Positions 9,345-17,704 of a stretch of DNA of 64,000 nt are shown piece after piece; the first letter of the stretch is position 1; every line of letters starts with the position of its first letter. Location of the stretch: positions 186,001 to 250,000 of the forward strand of contig NZ_JAAVTX010000003.1 in assembly GCF_012163145.1 (NCBI RefSeq). The letters run 5' to 3'. The notes under the pieces are model-generated. The model was not told where the DNA came from. It did no database searches and saw only the letters and a list, made by a program, of their open reading frames with translations. The translations under genes and the position numbers were made by a program. Source of the DNA: Falsiroseomonas frigidaquae. GTDB taxonomy: Bacteria > Pseudomonadota > Alphaproteobacteria > Acetobacterales > Acetobacteraceae.

Positions 9345-11036
9345 ATGCCCGATGCGGGCGGCGCCCCCCCTCCCCCCGTCACGGAAAAGCGGCGCCGGCG
9401 CTGGCTGTCGCCACTGCTGCGCCGCATCCTACTGATGAACGCGCTGCCGCCGGCCCTGCTGGCGGCCACCCTGCTGTACCTGGACCAGTACCAGAACGGC
9501 CTGCTGGCGGCGGAGGTCGAGTCGCTGCGCACCCAGGCGCGCATCTATGCCGCCGCGATCGGCGAGGCCGCGGCCCGCCCGCGCGACGACCGCACCATCC
9601 TGGTGCCGGAAGCCGCCCGCCCGCTGCTGCGCCGCCTGGTGGAGCCATCGCCGAACACCCAGGCCAGGCTGTTCGACAATACCGGCCTGCTGGTGGCCGA
9701 CAGCCGCGTGCGCGAAGGCCCCGGCGGCGCCATCGTCACGGAACCGCTTCCCCCGCCGGAGCCGCGCGGCGCCTTCGCCGGCACCATCGCCGGCATCTAC
9801 GAGCGGATTCTGGCCGTGCTGCCGCGTGGCGCGCAGGACGATGTGCTGGTGGATGTGAACCCCAACGCACCCTCCTTTGACTGGCAGCCAGAATTCGGCG
9901 GCACCACCGGCACCGACCGCAGCGGCACCGATCGGCGGGAGGAGCTGCGCCTGGCGCTGGAGGGCGGCGTCCGCCCCTATATCCGCCGCACGGCGGAGGG
10001 CCGCCTGCTGGTTTCGGTCGCCGAGCCGGCCCGCCGCGGCGCCGCCACCGTCGGCATCGTGCTGCTGACGCGGGAGGCGCGGGAGGTGGATGCCCGGCTC
10101 CTCGACATCCGCGTTTCCGTCCTGGCGCTGTTCCTGCTGGCGCTGGTGCTGACGGTGCTGCTTTCGATGTACCTGTCCCGCACCCTGGCGACGCCGATCC
10201 TGCAGCTCGCCAAGGCCGCCGCCGCGATGCGAGAGGGCGAGGGCCGTGGCGGCAGCGTCCCCGCGCCCCTGCTGCGGCGGGAGGATGAGATCGGCGTGCT
10301 GGCGCGCGACCTGCAGACCGCGGCCCGCGCGCTATGGGCGCGGATCGACGCCAATGAACGCTTCGCGGCCGATGTGGCGCATGAGCTGCGCAACCCGCTG
10401 ACCAGCGTGCGCAGCGCCATCGAGACGCTGCGCCGCATCGAGGACCCGGTGAAGCAGCGCCGGCTGCTCGCCATCATCTCCGACGACGCGGTGCGGATGG
10501 ACCGGCTGATCAACGACATCGCCGATAGTTCGCGGGTGGATGCCGAGCTGTCGCGCACCATCGCGACGCCGGTCGATGTCGCCCCCATCCTCGGCGCGCT
10601 GGGTGAATTGCACGCCGCGACGCGGGCTGAGGAGGACCCGACGCTGGAGATCGAGGCGCCGGCCGAAGGGCTGGTTGTGCGGGGGGTGGAGGGGCGGCTG
10701 GTGCAGGTGTTCCGCAACCTGATCGGCAACGCCATCTCCTTCAGCCCGAAGGACGGCCATGTTGTGGTGCGGGCCCGCAATGTGGGGCAGATGGTGGAAT
10801 TCATCGTCGAGGACCAGGGGCCTGGCATTCCGGACGCCAAGCTGGAATCGATCTTCGACCGGTTCTACAGCGAGCGCCCGACCGGCGAGGTGTTCGGCCA
10901 GCATTCCGGCCTCGGCCTGTCGATCTCGAAGCAGATCGTGGAAGGGCTGCGCGGCCGCATCGCGGCGGAGAACCGGCGGGATGCGAATGGCGCCATCCTC
11001 GGCGCCCGCTTCATCGTGCGGCTGCCGGCGAAGTAG
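9345..11036 (+). CDS. chvG: Sensor histidine kinase ChvG
   Basis: This is the membrane sensor kinase that phosphorylates ChvI. It has 563 residues. The first transmembrane segment is at about residues 25-45. A periplasmic sensor with the SLRTQARIYAAAIGEAA helix and a DVNPNAPSFDW motif follows. A second transmembrane segment precedes the HAMP domain. The phospho-acceptor is His346 in FAADVAHELRNPL, followed by N-box RNLIGNAISFS, G1 DQGPGIP and G2 SGLGLSIS. These are all canonical for an active kinase. It is separated from chvI by an opposite-strand operon, so it must have its own promoter in 9217-9344. HprK/PTS genes, which commonly follow chvG, are absent here. Confidence 0.92.
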   Translation: MPDAGGAPPPPVTEKRRRRWLSPLLRRILLMNALPPALLAATLLYLDQYQNGLLAAEVESLRTQARIYAAAIGEAAARPRDDRTILVPEAARPLLRRLVEPSPNTQARLFDNTGLLVADSRVREGPGGAIVTEPLPPPEPRGAFAGTIAGIYERILAVLPRGAQDDVLVDVNPNAPSFDWQPEFGGTTGTDRSGTDRREELRLALEGGVRPYIRRTAEGRLLVSVAEPARRGAATVGIVLLTREAREVDARLLDIRVSVLALFLLALVLTVLLSMYLSRTLATPILQLAKAAAAMREGEGRGGSVPAPLLRREDEIGVLARDLQTAARALWARIDANERFAADVAHELRNPLTSVRSAIETLRRIEDPVKQRRLLAIISDDAVRMDRLINDIADSSRVDAELSRTIATPVDVAPILGALGELHAATRAEEDPTLEIEAPAEGLVVRGVEGRLVQVFRNLIGNAISFSPKDGHVVVRARNVGQMVEFIVEDQGPGIPDAKLESIFDRFYSERPTGEVFGQHSGLGLSISKQIVEGLRGRIAAENRRDANGAILGARFIVRLPAK

Positions 11037-11155
11037 TCCACGCCCTATGCGGTCCATAGCTTCTGACGATTTGCATGGACATCTCGACCACGGGAAGGTG
11101 GCGGCAACGATGCCGGCGCGTAACGCCTCACCCCCGGCGAGATAGGAAACACACC

Positions 11156-11728
11156 ATGCCCCTGGAAACCGGTGACATCATCTACATGGATGGGGGGGCC
11201 TTCGGCCATATCGGCATGGCCTATGATGCCAATACGGTGATCCACGCGCAGATGCAGGGAAACTTCCACAAGGACCCGAACCAGACGATGGAGGGCGGCC
11301 GCATCAGCTACATGGTGGATGGCCCCAATACGCGGGTCTTCCGGCCGCCCTGGGCCAAATGCGCCAACGCCGATGCGCGAAAGCTGGAGTTGAAGCAAGT
11401 GGCGGATGCCATCGCGGCCGGTGCCGTTTATGGCGCCTATCGCGCCGTGCGGCTGCTGATCGGCTCGTCGGATTTCGGCCCCGGCGCCTATGGTCGCTTC
11501 ATGAAATACCGGGACCGCTACAACGCCAACAAGGGCACGCCCGCGCGCTTCGCCGAGGCGGGGCGGGAGGTCATCAAGACCGTGACCTGCTCCGAGGCGG
11601 TGATCGTCACCTACCAACTGTCCTTCCCCCTGGGCGAGAAGCCGTTCTTCATCGGGCTGGACGGCGCCCACGCCATGCCGCGCACGCTGCGAACCTGGCT
11701 TGCCGCCAATGGCTGGACCACGGTTTGA
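11156..11728 (+). CDS. YiiX/NlpC-P60-like permuted cysteine hydrolase, putative
   Basis: This is a 190-residue protein with the features of YaeF/YiiX-type permuted papain folds. It opens with GDIIYM and GHIGMAYD, giving the putative catalytic His at about residue 18, then VIHA. A later TCSEAVIVTY segment would supply the nucleophilic Cys. Relatives hydrolyse amide or thioester bonds, but functions are mostly unproven. There is no signal peptide. AGGA precedes the ATG by about 9 nt. It follows chvG by 119 bp and converges with the HExxH protein. The call rests on motif order only, so moderate confidence. Confidence 0.55.
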   Translation: MPLETGDIIYMDGGAFGHIGMAYDANTVIHAQMQGNFHKDPNQTMEGGRISYMVDGPNTRVFRPPWAKCANADARKLELKQVADAIAAGAVYGAYRAVRLLIGSSDFGPGAYGRFMKYRDRYNANKGTPARFAEAGREVIKTVTCSEAVIVTYQLSFPLGEKPFFIGLDGAHAMPRTLRTWLAANGWTTV

Positions 11729-11745
11729 TCGCGCGGCCTGGTCCG

Positions 11746-12171
11746 TTATGCGGACAGCAGAACCGGCCGCGCCCGTGGGTTCCAGGAGATACCGGCCGCG
11801 GCCAGTGAGGCTGCCAGCATGTCCCGGTCCAGCCGCGCATGGCGCACCAGCAGGCCCACATACAGGCCGACGAAATCCGGGCCATGGTCGCCCGGGGTAC
11901 CATCGTCCCGATCGGCCAGCGCATGGGCGATCTCGTGCAGCAGCACCCAGCTCGGCAATTCAGCCGGCGCCTCGATCGCCAGGCGGCTGCCGGTGGCGAT
12001 CGTGGCGCGGGTGGCCTTGCGGGGGCGGATGCGGGGCGGCCAGCGCAGGCCTTCCGCCGCCCAGACATGGTCGATGATCGCCTGCATCTGCGCGAAGGGC
12101 ACGCGCGAGCGATCCAGCGGGGCCACCACCCGGTCCTCCCAGGCATAGACCCGGCGGGCATCGGCCTTCAT
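11746..12171 (-). CDS. Small HExxH metalloprotein of unknown function
   Basis: A 141-residue protein with the zinc-protease signature HEIAHAL near residue 79, followed after about 14 residues by HGPDF. That arrangement suggests three zinc ligands, as in SprT-like and other small gluzincin-type proteins. There is no signal peptide or membrane span. The start at 12171 lies 7 nt after the stop of the DUF2786 gene, so the two are probably cotranslated; the frame could extend to 12276 but that would overlap the partner. No substrate or named family can be assigned with confidence. Confidence 0.6.
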   Translation of the reverse strand: MKADARRVYAWEDRVVAPLDRSRVPFAQMQAIIDHVWAAEGLRWPPRIRPRKATRATIATGSRLAIEAPAELPSWVLLHEIAHALADRDDGTPGDHGPDFVGLYVGLLVRHARLDRDMLAASLAAAGISWNPRARPVLLSA

Positions 12172-12178
12172 GGCGCCC

Positions 12179-12916
12179 TCAGCCGCGCGGCAGCACGCGC
12201 CGCCCAGCGCCGGCGCCCACCGGCCGCTCCAGGCTGACCCGCCCGCCCGCCTGCTGCCCCTGCCGATAGGCGCCACGGTCGGAGACGCGGCGGGTGGTGG
12301 AGCGTGACCGCAGGCGGATGCCGAGGTCGCGGAAAGCCTCCTCGATCCGCCGCTCCTTCACCACCACCAGTGCGGTACTCGTTGAACCGGGCTGTTGCGC
12401 GGCGGCCTCCGCCGCCTCCCGGTGCGCGGCGATCTCCTCCATCCGGGCGGAGACGCGCTCGGCGAAGCCGTAGCGGAAGCTGCGGAGACGTTGCTGCGGC
12501 GCCTGGCGACTGCGGCTGTAGGCCTCGCTGGCCCGGAAGACCGCTTCCTCATGGTCCACGGCGCCGGCCACCAAGTGCAGAAGGTATTCGCCCATCAGCA
12601 CATCCGGCTCCAGCCCGAACAGAACCAGGTTGCCGCGGCCATTGGTCCAGCCGCGGGTGCCGGTCAGGCGGATGACGGCCATGAAGATGATGGAAACCGC
12701 CTGCAGCCGCGGCCCGGTCATGGTCACCTGGCGCTGCAGGCAGGTCTCCTGCCGCAGCTCCACCTCGGACATGGTGAGGCCATAGACCTCCAGCAGCTCG
12801 CCCACCTTGCGGGCGGCGATCAGCGCCTCGGCCTCCGAGCAGCCGCGGTCGATGGTCTTGGCGGCGAGGGCGCGGATGCGGCCCTTCACCTTCTCCAGTT
12901 CCGACTGCTGGCTCAT
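12179..12916 (-). CDS. DUF2786 domain protein
   Basis: This is a 245-residue protein. Its N-terminal 50 residues (KGRIRALAAKT...SEAEALIAARKVGELLEVYGL) match the DUF2786 domain, a short helical module found in phage and bacterial proteins of unknown role. A middle domain (residues 60-150, LTGTRGW...FGLEPDV) resembles the companion domain common in this family. The C-terminus is basic and repetitive (IRLRSRSTTRR). It is the upstream partner of the HExxH gene. The pairing implies joint function, which could be nucleic-acid associated given the basic tail. Function is unknown. Confidence 0.72.
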   Translation of the reverse strand: MSQQSELEKVKGRIRALAAKTIDRGCSEAEALIAARKVGELLEVYGLTMSEVELRQETCLQRQVTMTGPRLQAVSIIFMAVIRLTGTRGWTNGRGNLVLFGLEPDVLMGEYLLHLVAGAVDHEEAVFRASEAYSRSRQAPQQRLRSFRYGFAERVSARMEEIAAHREAAEAAAQQPGSTSTALVVVKERRIEEAFRDLGIRLRSRSTTRRVSDRGAYRQGQQAGGRVSLERPVGAGAGRRVLPRG

Positions 12917-12976
12917 CCGCGCTGTCCCATCGGCGGGGACATAGCGCGGCGAGGGCCAGGCCGGGAAGCGGGTGCC

Positions 12977-14212
12977 TTAGAGGGCGCCGCCCTTGCGCCC
13001 CGCCATGGCACCGAGCCGCAGCCGCAGCGCGTTCAGCTTGATGAAGCCCTGGGCATCGAACTGGTCGTAGGCGCCCTGGTCGTCCTCGAAGGTGACGTGC
13101 TTCATCGAATACAGGCTGTTTTCCGAGCGCCGGCCATCCACGATGGTGTTGCCCTTGTACAGCTTCAGGCGAACCGTGCCCGACACGCTGTGCTGGCTCT
13201 CATCGATCAAGGCCTGCAGCATCCGCCGTTCCGGGCTGAACCAGAAGCCGTTGTAGATGATCTCCGCATAGCGCGGCATCAGGCTGTCCTTGAGGTGGCA
13301 GGCCTCGCGGTCCAGCGTGATGGATTCCATCGCCCGGTGCGCCGTGTGCAGGATGGTGCCGCCCGGCGTCTCGTAGCAGCCGCGGGACTTCATGCCGACG
13401 AAGCGGTTCTCCACCAGGTCGAGCCGTCCGATGCCGTTCTCCTTGCCCAGCGCGTTGAGCTTGGTCAGCAGGGTGGCCGGGGACATGCGCTCCCCATTGA
13501 TGCCGACCGCGTCGCCGCGCTCGAACTCGATGGTGATCTCGGTGACCTTGTCGGGGGCGTCCACCGGGCTGACGGTGCGCTGCCAGACCATCTCATCCGG
13601 CGCGTCCCAGGGCTCCTCGAGGATCTTGCCCTCGGAGCTGCTGTGCAGCAGGTTCGCGTCGACGCTGAACGGGCTCTCGCCGCGCTTGTCCTTGGCGATC
13701 GGGATCTGGTGCTGCTCGGCGAAGGCGATCAGCGCGGTGCGGCTGGTCAGCTCCCACTCGCGCCAGGGGGCGATGATCTTGATGTCCGGCTTCAGCGCGT
13801 AATAGCTGAGCTCGAAGCGCACCTGGTCATTGCCCTTGCCGGTGGCGCCATGCGCCACGGCATCGGCGCCGACCTGCTCCGCGATCTCGATCTGGCGCTG
13901 CGAGATCAACGGCCGGGCGATCGAGGTGCCGAGAAGGTACATCCCCTCATACAGCGCATTGGCGCGGAACATCGGGAAGACGAAATCCTTCACGAAGGTC
14001 TCGCGCAGGTCGTCGACGAAGATGTTCTCGGGCTTGATGCCGAGCAGCAGCGCCTTGTCGCGTGCCGGGCCCAACTCCTCGCCCTGGCCGAGGTCGGCGG
14101 TGAAGGTCACCACCTCGCAATTATAGGTGGTCTGCAACCACTTCAGGATCACGCTGGTGTCGAGCCCGCCGGAATAGGCGAGCACGACCTTCTTCACGTC
14201 CTTGACGCGCAT
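12977..14212 (-). CDS. argG: Argininosuccinate synthase
   Basis: This enzyme joins citrulline and aspartate using ATP, the penultimate step of arginine synthesis, in the cytoplasm. The 411-residue protein has the PP-loop YSGGLDTS at residues 13-20, the [13 protein letters not shown] segment near residue 120, and the C-terminal RSENSLYSM region. The start at 14212 gives the standard [15 protein letters not shown]-terminus. A longer open frame to 14482 runs through a repeat array and is not coding. A long GC-rich leader with 27-bp repeats lies upstream. Confidence 0.97.
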   Translation of the reverse strand: MRVKDVKKVVLAYSGGLDTSVILKWLQTTYNCEVVTFTADLGQGEELGPARDKALLLGIKPENIFVDDLRETFVKDFVFPMFRANALYEGMYLLGTSIARPLISQRQIEIAEQVGADAVAHGATGKGNDQVRFELSYYALKPDIKIIAPWREWELTSRTALIAFAEQHQIPIAKDKRGESPFSVDANLLHSSSEGKILEEPWDAPDEMVWQRTVSPVDAPDKVTEITIEFERGDAVGINGERMSPATLLTKLNALGKENGIGRLDLVENRFVGMKSRGCYETPGGTILHTAHRAMESITLDREACHLKDSLMPRYAEIIYNGFWFSPERRMLQALIDESQHSVSGTVRLKLYKGNTIVDGRRSENSLYSMKHVTFEDDQGAYDQFDAQGFIKLNALRLRLGAMAGRKGGAL

Positions 14213-14303
14213 CGGGGGTCCCCTGGTCGGCCGGGGCCAGCGGCTTGCACCACCCCCCGGGAAAGGGGGCGGAACATGCCGGTCCTGCCGCTCCGGGGCA
14301 AGG

Positions 14304-14436
14304 GAGCTTCTGCCGCTCCGCGGCGGGGGGGAGCTTCTGCCGCTCCGCGGCGGGGGGGAGCTTCTGCCGCTCCGCGGCGGGGGGGAGCTTCTGCCGCTCC
14401 GCGGCGGGGGAGCTTCTGCCGCTCCGCCGCGGGGGC
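14304..14436. repeat. 27-bp minisatellite upstream of argG
   Basis: Five tandem copies begin at 14304, 14331, 14358, 14385 and 14410, with periods 27, 27, 27 and 25. The unit is GAGCTTCTGCCGCTCC followed by GCGGC and a G run. A degenerate copy lies just before, at about 14278-14303. Each unit contains GGAGC...GCTCC and CCGCGG complementarities, so the array can fold extensively. It lies in the 281-bp divergent gap between argG and the secreted hydrolase. Confidence 0.92.
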
Positions 14437-14493
14437 CGCGGCATGAATCTCGCTGGACAGACCGGCTGCGGTCTGGTTCCATCGGTTCACGGC

Positions 14494-15558
14494 ATGTTGA
14501 AGATAGTTCACTCCTTCGTGCTAAGCCTTTTCACCCTGTGCGCCGCCGGGGTGGCGGGACACGCCCAGTCACCAGCGCCGAATCCGCCTTCCGTGATGCC
14601 CCCTCTGCTGGATTCGCAACGGGTTCCGCATGTCGGCGAAGGCGGCCGGGCCGACTACCGGCAGTTCCTGATGCAGCCCACCCCGCGCGCCTACGCCCTG
14701 GCCCGCAACGGCGCCTGGGGCTGGGCCGCGGCCATCGACAACGATGCGCAGGCCACCGCGAACCGGGCGCTGGAAAATTGTGCTGCCTATGGCGGCAGCG
14801 ATTGCCGGATCTACGCGCAGGACCTGGCGGTTGTGTGGCCTGGCGCCGCGACGCCCGCGCCCGTCGCCCCCACCGCACCGCTCGCCGGCGGCGCGGGCTG
14901 GTCGCTGGTGCCGGATGACCGCTTCCTGTGGCAGGGCGCCGGGGCGGCTCGCGGCGCCTATCTCTGGGCGCATGGCCGCGCCGCCGGCGGTGCCGATAGC
15001 CGCGGCAGCCAGCCGCAGCCGCATGCCCGCGCCTTCAACAATGCCGGCTACGACGTGCTGCGCCTGGACCGGGACCCGGAGACGGATGAGACGGAGGCCG
15101 GCGCCCGGCGCATGCGTCTGGCGCTGGCCGCCCTCCGCGCCCGTGGCTACGACCGTGTGATCGCCGCGGGCCAGTCCCGCGGCGCCTGGGACGCGCTGTC
15201 CGCACTGGATGCGCCCGGCCGCGCCGATGCGGTCATCGCCATCGCCCCCGCGGCGCATGGCCCCACCGGCAGCCCGGCGCATGCCTGGGCGCTGGATGAC
15301 CTGTCCCGCATCGTCGCCGCGGCGCGGGCGCCGACCACGCGGGTGGCGGTGGCGACCTTCGCCGGCGATGAATACGCCCCCGACCCGCCCGGCCGCGCCG
15401 CCGCCTTCGCCCGGCTGGCGCCCCGCACCGGCGCGTTGCTGTTGCTGGACCGGCCGACGGGGCTGCAGGGCCACGGCGCCGGCGGCGACGCCCGCTTCAC
15501 CCTGCGCTATGCGGCCTGCCTGCTGGAATTCGCGGAGGGGCGGCGCCAGGGCTGCTGA
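14494..15558 (+). CDS. Secreted alpha/beta hydrolase-like protein with DUF4189-like N-domain
   Basis: This is a 354-residue exported protein. A signal peptide ([20 protein letters not shown]) covers residues 6-25. Residues about 65-115 ([13 protein letters not shown]...[14 protein letters not shown]) resemble the cysteine-containing DUF4189 repeat. The remainder looks like an alpha/beta hydrolase with a nucleophile elbow [10 protein letters not shown], an acidic residue in GDEYAPD and a His in QGHGAGGD. The combination suggests a periplasmic serine hydrolase with a binding module; substrate unknown. The start at 14494 was chosen for the signal peptide; the frame upstream only translates the minisatellite. 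The stop lies inside a 16-bp tandem repeat. Confidence 0.65.
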   Translation: MLKIVHSFVLSLFTLCAAGVAGHAQSPAPNPPSVMPPLLDSQRVPHVGEGGRADYRQFLMQPTPRAYALARNGAWGWAAAIDNDAQATANRALENCAAYGGSDCRIYAQDLAVVWPGAATPAPVAPTAPLAGGAGWSLVPDDRFLWQGAGAARGAYLWAHGRAAGGADSRGSQPQPHARAFNNAGYDVLRLDRDPETDETEAGARRMRLALAALRARGYDRVIAAGQSRGAWDALSALDAPGRADAVIAIAPAAHGPTGSPAHAWALDDLSRIVAAARAPTTRVAVATFAGDEYAPDPPGRAAAFARLAPRTGALLLLDRPTGLQGHGAGGDARFTLRYAACLLEFAEGRRQGC

Positions 15559-15590
15559 GAACCAGGGCTGCTGAGAACCAGGGCTGCTGG
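15547..15590. repeat. 16-bp tandem repeat across a stop codon
   Basis: The unit CAGGGCTGCTGAGAAC occurs at 15547-15562 and 15563-15578, with a partial third copy at 15579-15590. The first copy contains the TGA stop of the secreted hydrolase, and the second duplicates that stop. Confidence 0.9.
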
Positions 15591-15621
15591 CGAAGCGGGC
15601 CGGCTTCAGGCCGCCCCGATT

Positions 15622-17127
15622 TCAGGCAGGGCGCCGCCGGAACACCCCCACCACCCGCGGCACCAGGCCCGGAATCGCCCAGGCCACCGCCAGCAGCGTC
15701 AGCACGCAAAGCGCCATGCTGATCGGCCGGGTGAAGAAGGGCGAGATGTCGCCGCCGGTCAGCACCAGGCCGCGCAGCAGGTTCTTGTCCAGCAACTCGC
15801 CGAGCACGATGCCCAGCACCAGCGGCGCCATCGGGAAGCGCAGCTCGCGCAGGATGAAGCCGACCAGGCCCGCGCCCAGCATCACCCAGATATCGAACAG
15901 GCGGGAGGTGATGGCGAAGGCGCCCACCGTGCACAGCGTGAAGACGATGGGCATGAGGCGCGAGCGCGGGATCAGCAGCACCCAGAGCAGCGGCTTCACC
16001 AGAACCAGCCCGTAGACCAGCTTCACCATATCCGCCACCACCAGCATGGCGACGATCTGGTAGATGAATTCCGGCGCGGTGATCGCCAGCATCGGCCCGG
16101 GGTTCAGCCCGTGGATCATCATCGCCGCCATCAGCACCGCCGCCGGCGCGGAACCCGGCACCGCCAGGGTCAGCACCGGGATGATGGCGCCGGGCACGCA
16201 GGCGCTTTCGCCCGTCTCCGCCGCCATCAGCCCCTCGACGCTGCCCTTGCCGAACAGGTCCCTTTCCTTCGAGGCCCGCTTGGCCGCGGCGTAGCTGGTC
16301 CAGGCGGCGATATCCTCGCCCAGCCCCGGCATGGCGCCGATGAAGGTGCCGAGCGCGCCGGAGCGCAGGATGGTGCGCCAGTACTGCGTCACGTCGCGGA
16401 TGCGCGGGATGACGCTGTCGATCTTGGCCGAGACGGCCTTCACGGCCGGCCCGCGCATGGCATTCAGCACCTCCGCCACGCCGAACACGCCGACCAGCAC
16501 CGGCAGCAGCCCAAGCCCGCCGGCGAGGTCCGCGTTGCCGAAGGCAAATCGAGGAAATGCGTGGTTGGTCTCCTGCCCCACCGTCGCCGCCAGCAGGCCG
16601 ATGAAGCCGGCGATGTAGCCCTTCAGCGGATCGCCGCCCGAAAGACTGCCGGCGATGACGATGCCGAACAGCGCCACCCAGAACATCTCGTAGCTGCCGA
16701 ACTGCAGCGCGAATTCGCCGAAGCTGGGCGCGAACATCGCCAGGATCAGCGTGCCGAACAGCGTGCCGAACCAGGACCCCAGCGTCGAGATACCCATCGC
16801 CCGCCCGGCCAGCCCCTGCTTCGCCAGCGGAAACCCATCCAGCGTCGAGGCTGCGGATGCCGGCGTACCGGGGATGTTGAGCAGGATGGCGGATCGGCTA
16901 CCGCCATAGATCGCGCCCACATAGACGCAGACCAGCACCAGCATGGCCACCTGCGGCCCCATGGTGAAGGTCAGCGTGGTCAGCAGCGCCACGCCCATGG
17001 TCGCCGTCAGCCCCGGCAGCGCGCCGACGACGATGCCGATCAGCACCGCCCAGAAGGCATGGAAGATGGCGCCGCCGGACAGGACATGGGCGAAGCCGTC
17101 GCCCAGCATGGTGATGGGGTTGTTCAA
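15622..17127 (-). CDS. tctA: Tripartite tricarboxylate transporter, large membrane subunit TctA
   Basis: This is the 12-helix-type channel subunit of a TTT secondary importer for carboxylates. It has 501 residues and many hydrophobic spans. Family motifs are GALPGLTATMGVALL near residue 37 and GGSRSAILLNIPGTPASAAS around residues 75-94. The second half repeats the pattern (GAMPGLGEDIAAW; TLAVPGSAPAAVL). The annotated start is a TTG at 17127; an ATG six codons downstream is an alternative. It is the last gene of tctC-tctB-tctA, 24 nt after tctB. The solute is set by TctC and is probably a sugar acid or other carboxylate. Confidence 0.93.
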   Translation of the reverse strand: MNNPITMLGDGFAHVLSGGAIFHAFWAVLIGIVVGALPGLTATMGVALLTTLTFTMGPQVAMLVLVCVYVGAIYGGSRSAILLNIPGTPASAASTLDGFPLAKQGLAGRAMGISTLGSWFGTLFGTLILAMFAPSFGEFALQFGSYEMFWVALFGIVIAGSLSGGDPLKGYIAGFIGLLAATVGQETNHAFPRFAFGNADLAGGLGLLPVLVGVFGVAEVLNAMRGPAVKAVSAKIDSVIPRIRDVTQYWRTILRSGALGTFIGAMPGLGEDIAAWTSYAAAKRASKERDLFGKGSVEGLMAAETGESACVPGAIIPVLTLAVPGSAPAAVLMAAMMIHGLNPGPMLAITAPEFIYQIVAMLVVADMVKLVYGLVLVKPLLWVLLIPRSRLMPIVFTLCTVGAFAITSRLFDIWVMLGAGLVGFILRELRFPMAPLVLGIVLGELLDKNLLRGLVLTGGDISPFFTRPISMALCVLTLLAVAWAIPGLVPRVVGVFRRRPA

Positions 17128-17151
17128 GGACCTGCGCTCACCTTGCCGGGA

Positions 17152-17691
17152 TTACGGTAGCCGCACCAGGAAGATGCGCTCGAAGACCAGCGTCACGATG
17201 CCGCCGGTGGCCAGCCCCAGCACCGCCGCCTCCACCAGCCGCCGCACCCGCCCGACCGGCCCGGCCGGCCATTCGAAGGCGGCGGTGAAGGCGAAGACGA
17301 AGAGTGAGGTCGCCATCCAGAACGGCACACGCCCGACCAGCACGCCGGCATACAGCACGCCGAGCAGGGCGGCGGTGCCGAGCTGGCGCGCATCCTCCCG
17401 GCTCCAGGCGCGGGACTGCGATGCGCCCGGCTTCAGCGCGCCGCGGCGGATGGCGCGCAGGCCGAGCAGCACGGACAGCACCGCCAGCACCGTCGCATGA
17501 AAACCCGGCACGATGCCGGGCGCGGTCAGGCCGGTGCCGGATTGCTCGACGAAGGTCGGCATGCGCCAGGCCAGCGCCATCACGCCAAGCCCAAGCGCCA
17601 GCAGCACTGCCGCCGTCGCGAGGTCCACCCGCGGCGGCAGAGGCTCGCGGTCGCTGCTCCCACTCAAAGCCGGGCACTCAAAGCCGGGCAC
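17152..17691 (-). CDS. tctB: Tripartite tricarboxylate transporter, small membrane subunit TctB
   Basis: This is the four-helix accessory subunit of the TTT importer, up to 179 residues long. Hydrophobic spans are LATAAVLLALGLGVMALAW, VLAVLSVLLGL, LGTAALLGVLYAGVLVG and AAVLGLATGGIVTLVF. The GTG at 17691 immediately follows the tctC TGA, and the first 14 residues are encoded by a 14-bp tandem repeat that copies this junction. A GTG near 17628 (VDLATAAV) would remove the repeat and is a serious alternative start. It lies in one operon with tctC and tctA. Confidence 0.85.
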   Translation of the reverse strand: MPGFECPALSGSSDREPLPPRVDLATAAVLLALGLGVMALAWRMPTFVEQSGTGLTAPGIVPGFHATVLAVLSVLLGLRAIRRGALKPGASQSRAWSREDARQLGTAALLGVLYAGVLVGRVPFWMATSLFVFAFTAAFEWPAGPVGRVRRLVEAAVLGLATGGIVTLVFERIFLVRLP

Positions 17692-17704
17692 TCAAAGCCG
17701 GGCG
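17663..17704. repeat. 14-bp triplication of the tctC stop/tctB start junction
   Basis: CTCAAAGCCGGGCA (plus strand) occurs at 17663, 17677 and 17691, the last copy ending in G. On the coding strand each copy carries a TTTGA followed by GTG, so the stop-start junction is present three times. Fourteen is not a multiple of three, so changes in copy number would shift the reading frame of a tctB start located in the first copy. Confidence 0.92.

Noticed and set aside
6709-9435. A 908-residue plus-strand protein
   Set aside because: It is the antisense shadow of the patatin, SDR and acyl-CoA ligase genes, with an Arg/Gln/His-rich composition typical of such shadows.
11037-11155. hprK or PTS genes expected after chvG
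   Set aside because: The region is non-coding and the next gene is a YiiX-like hydrolase; no PTS motif is present.
14304-14436. CRISPR array
   Set aside because: The units are directly tandem with no spacers and no cas genes nearby.
12395-14446. A 683-residue plus-strand protein
   Set aside because: It lies antisense to argG and the DUF2786 gene; the repeated C-terminus only translates the minisatellite.
14213-14482. N-terminal extension of argG through the minisatellite
   Set aside because: The family N-terminus begins at 14212; the extension encodes low-complexity repeats without homology.
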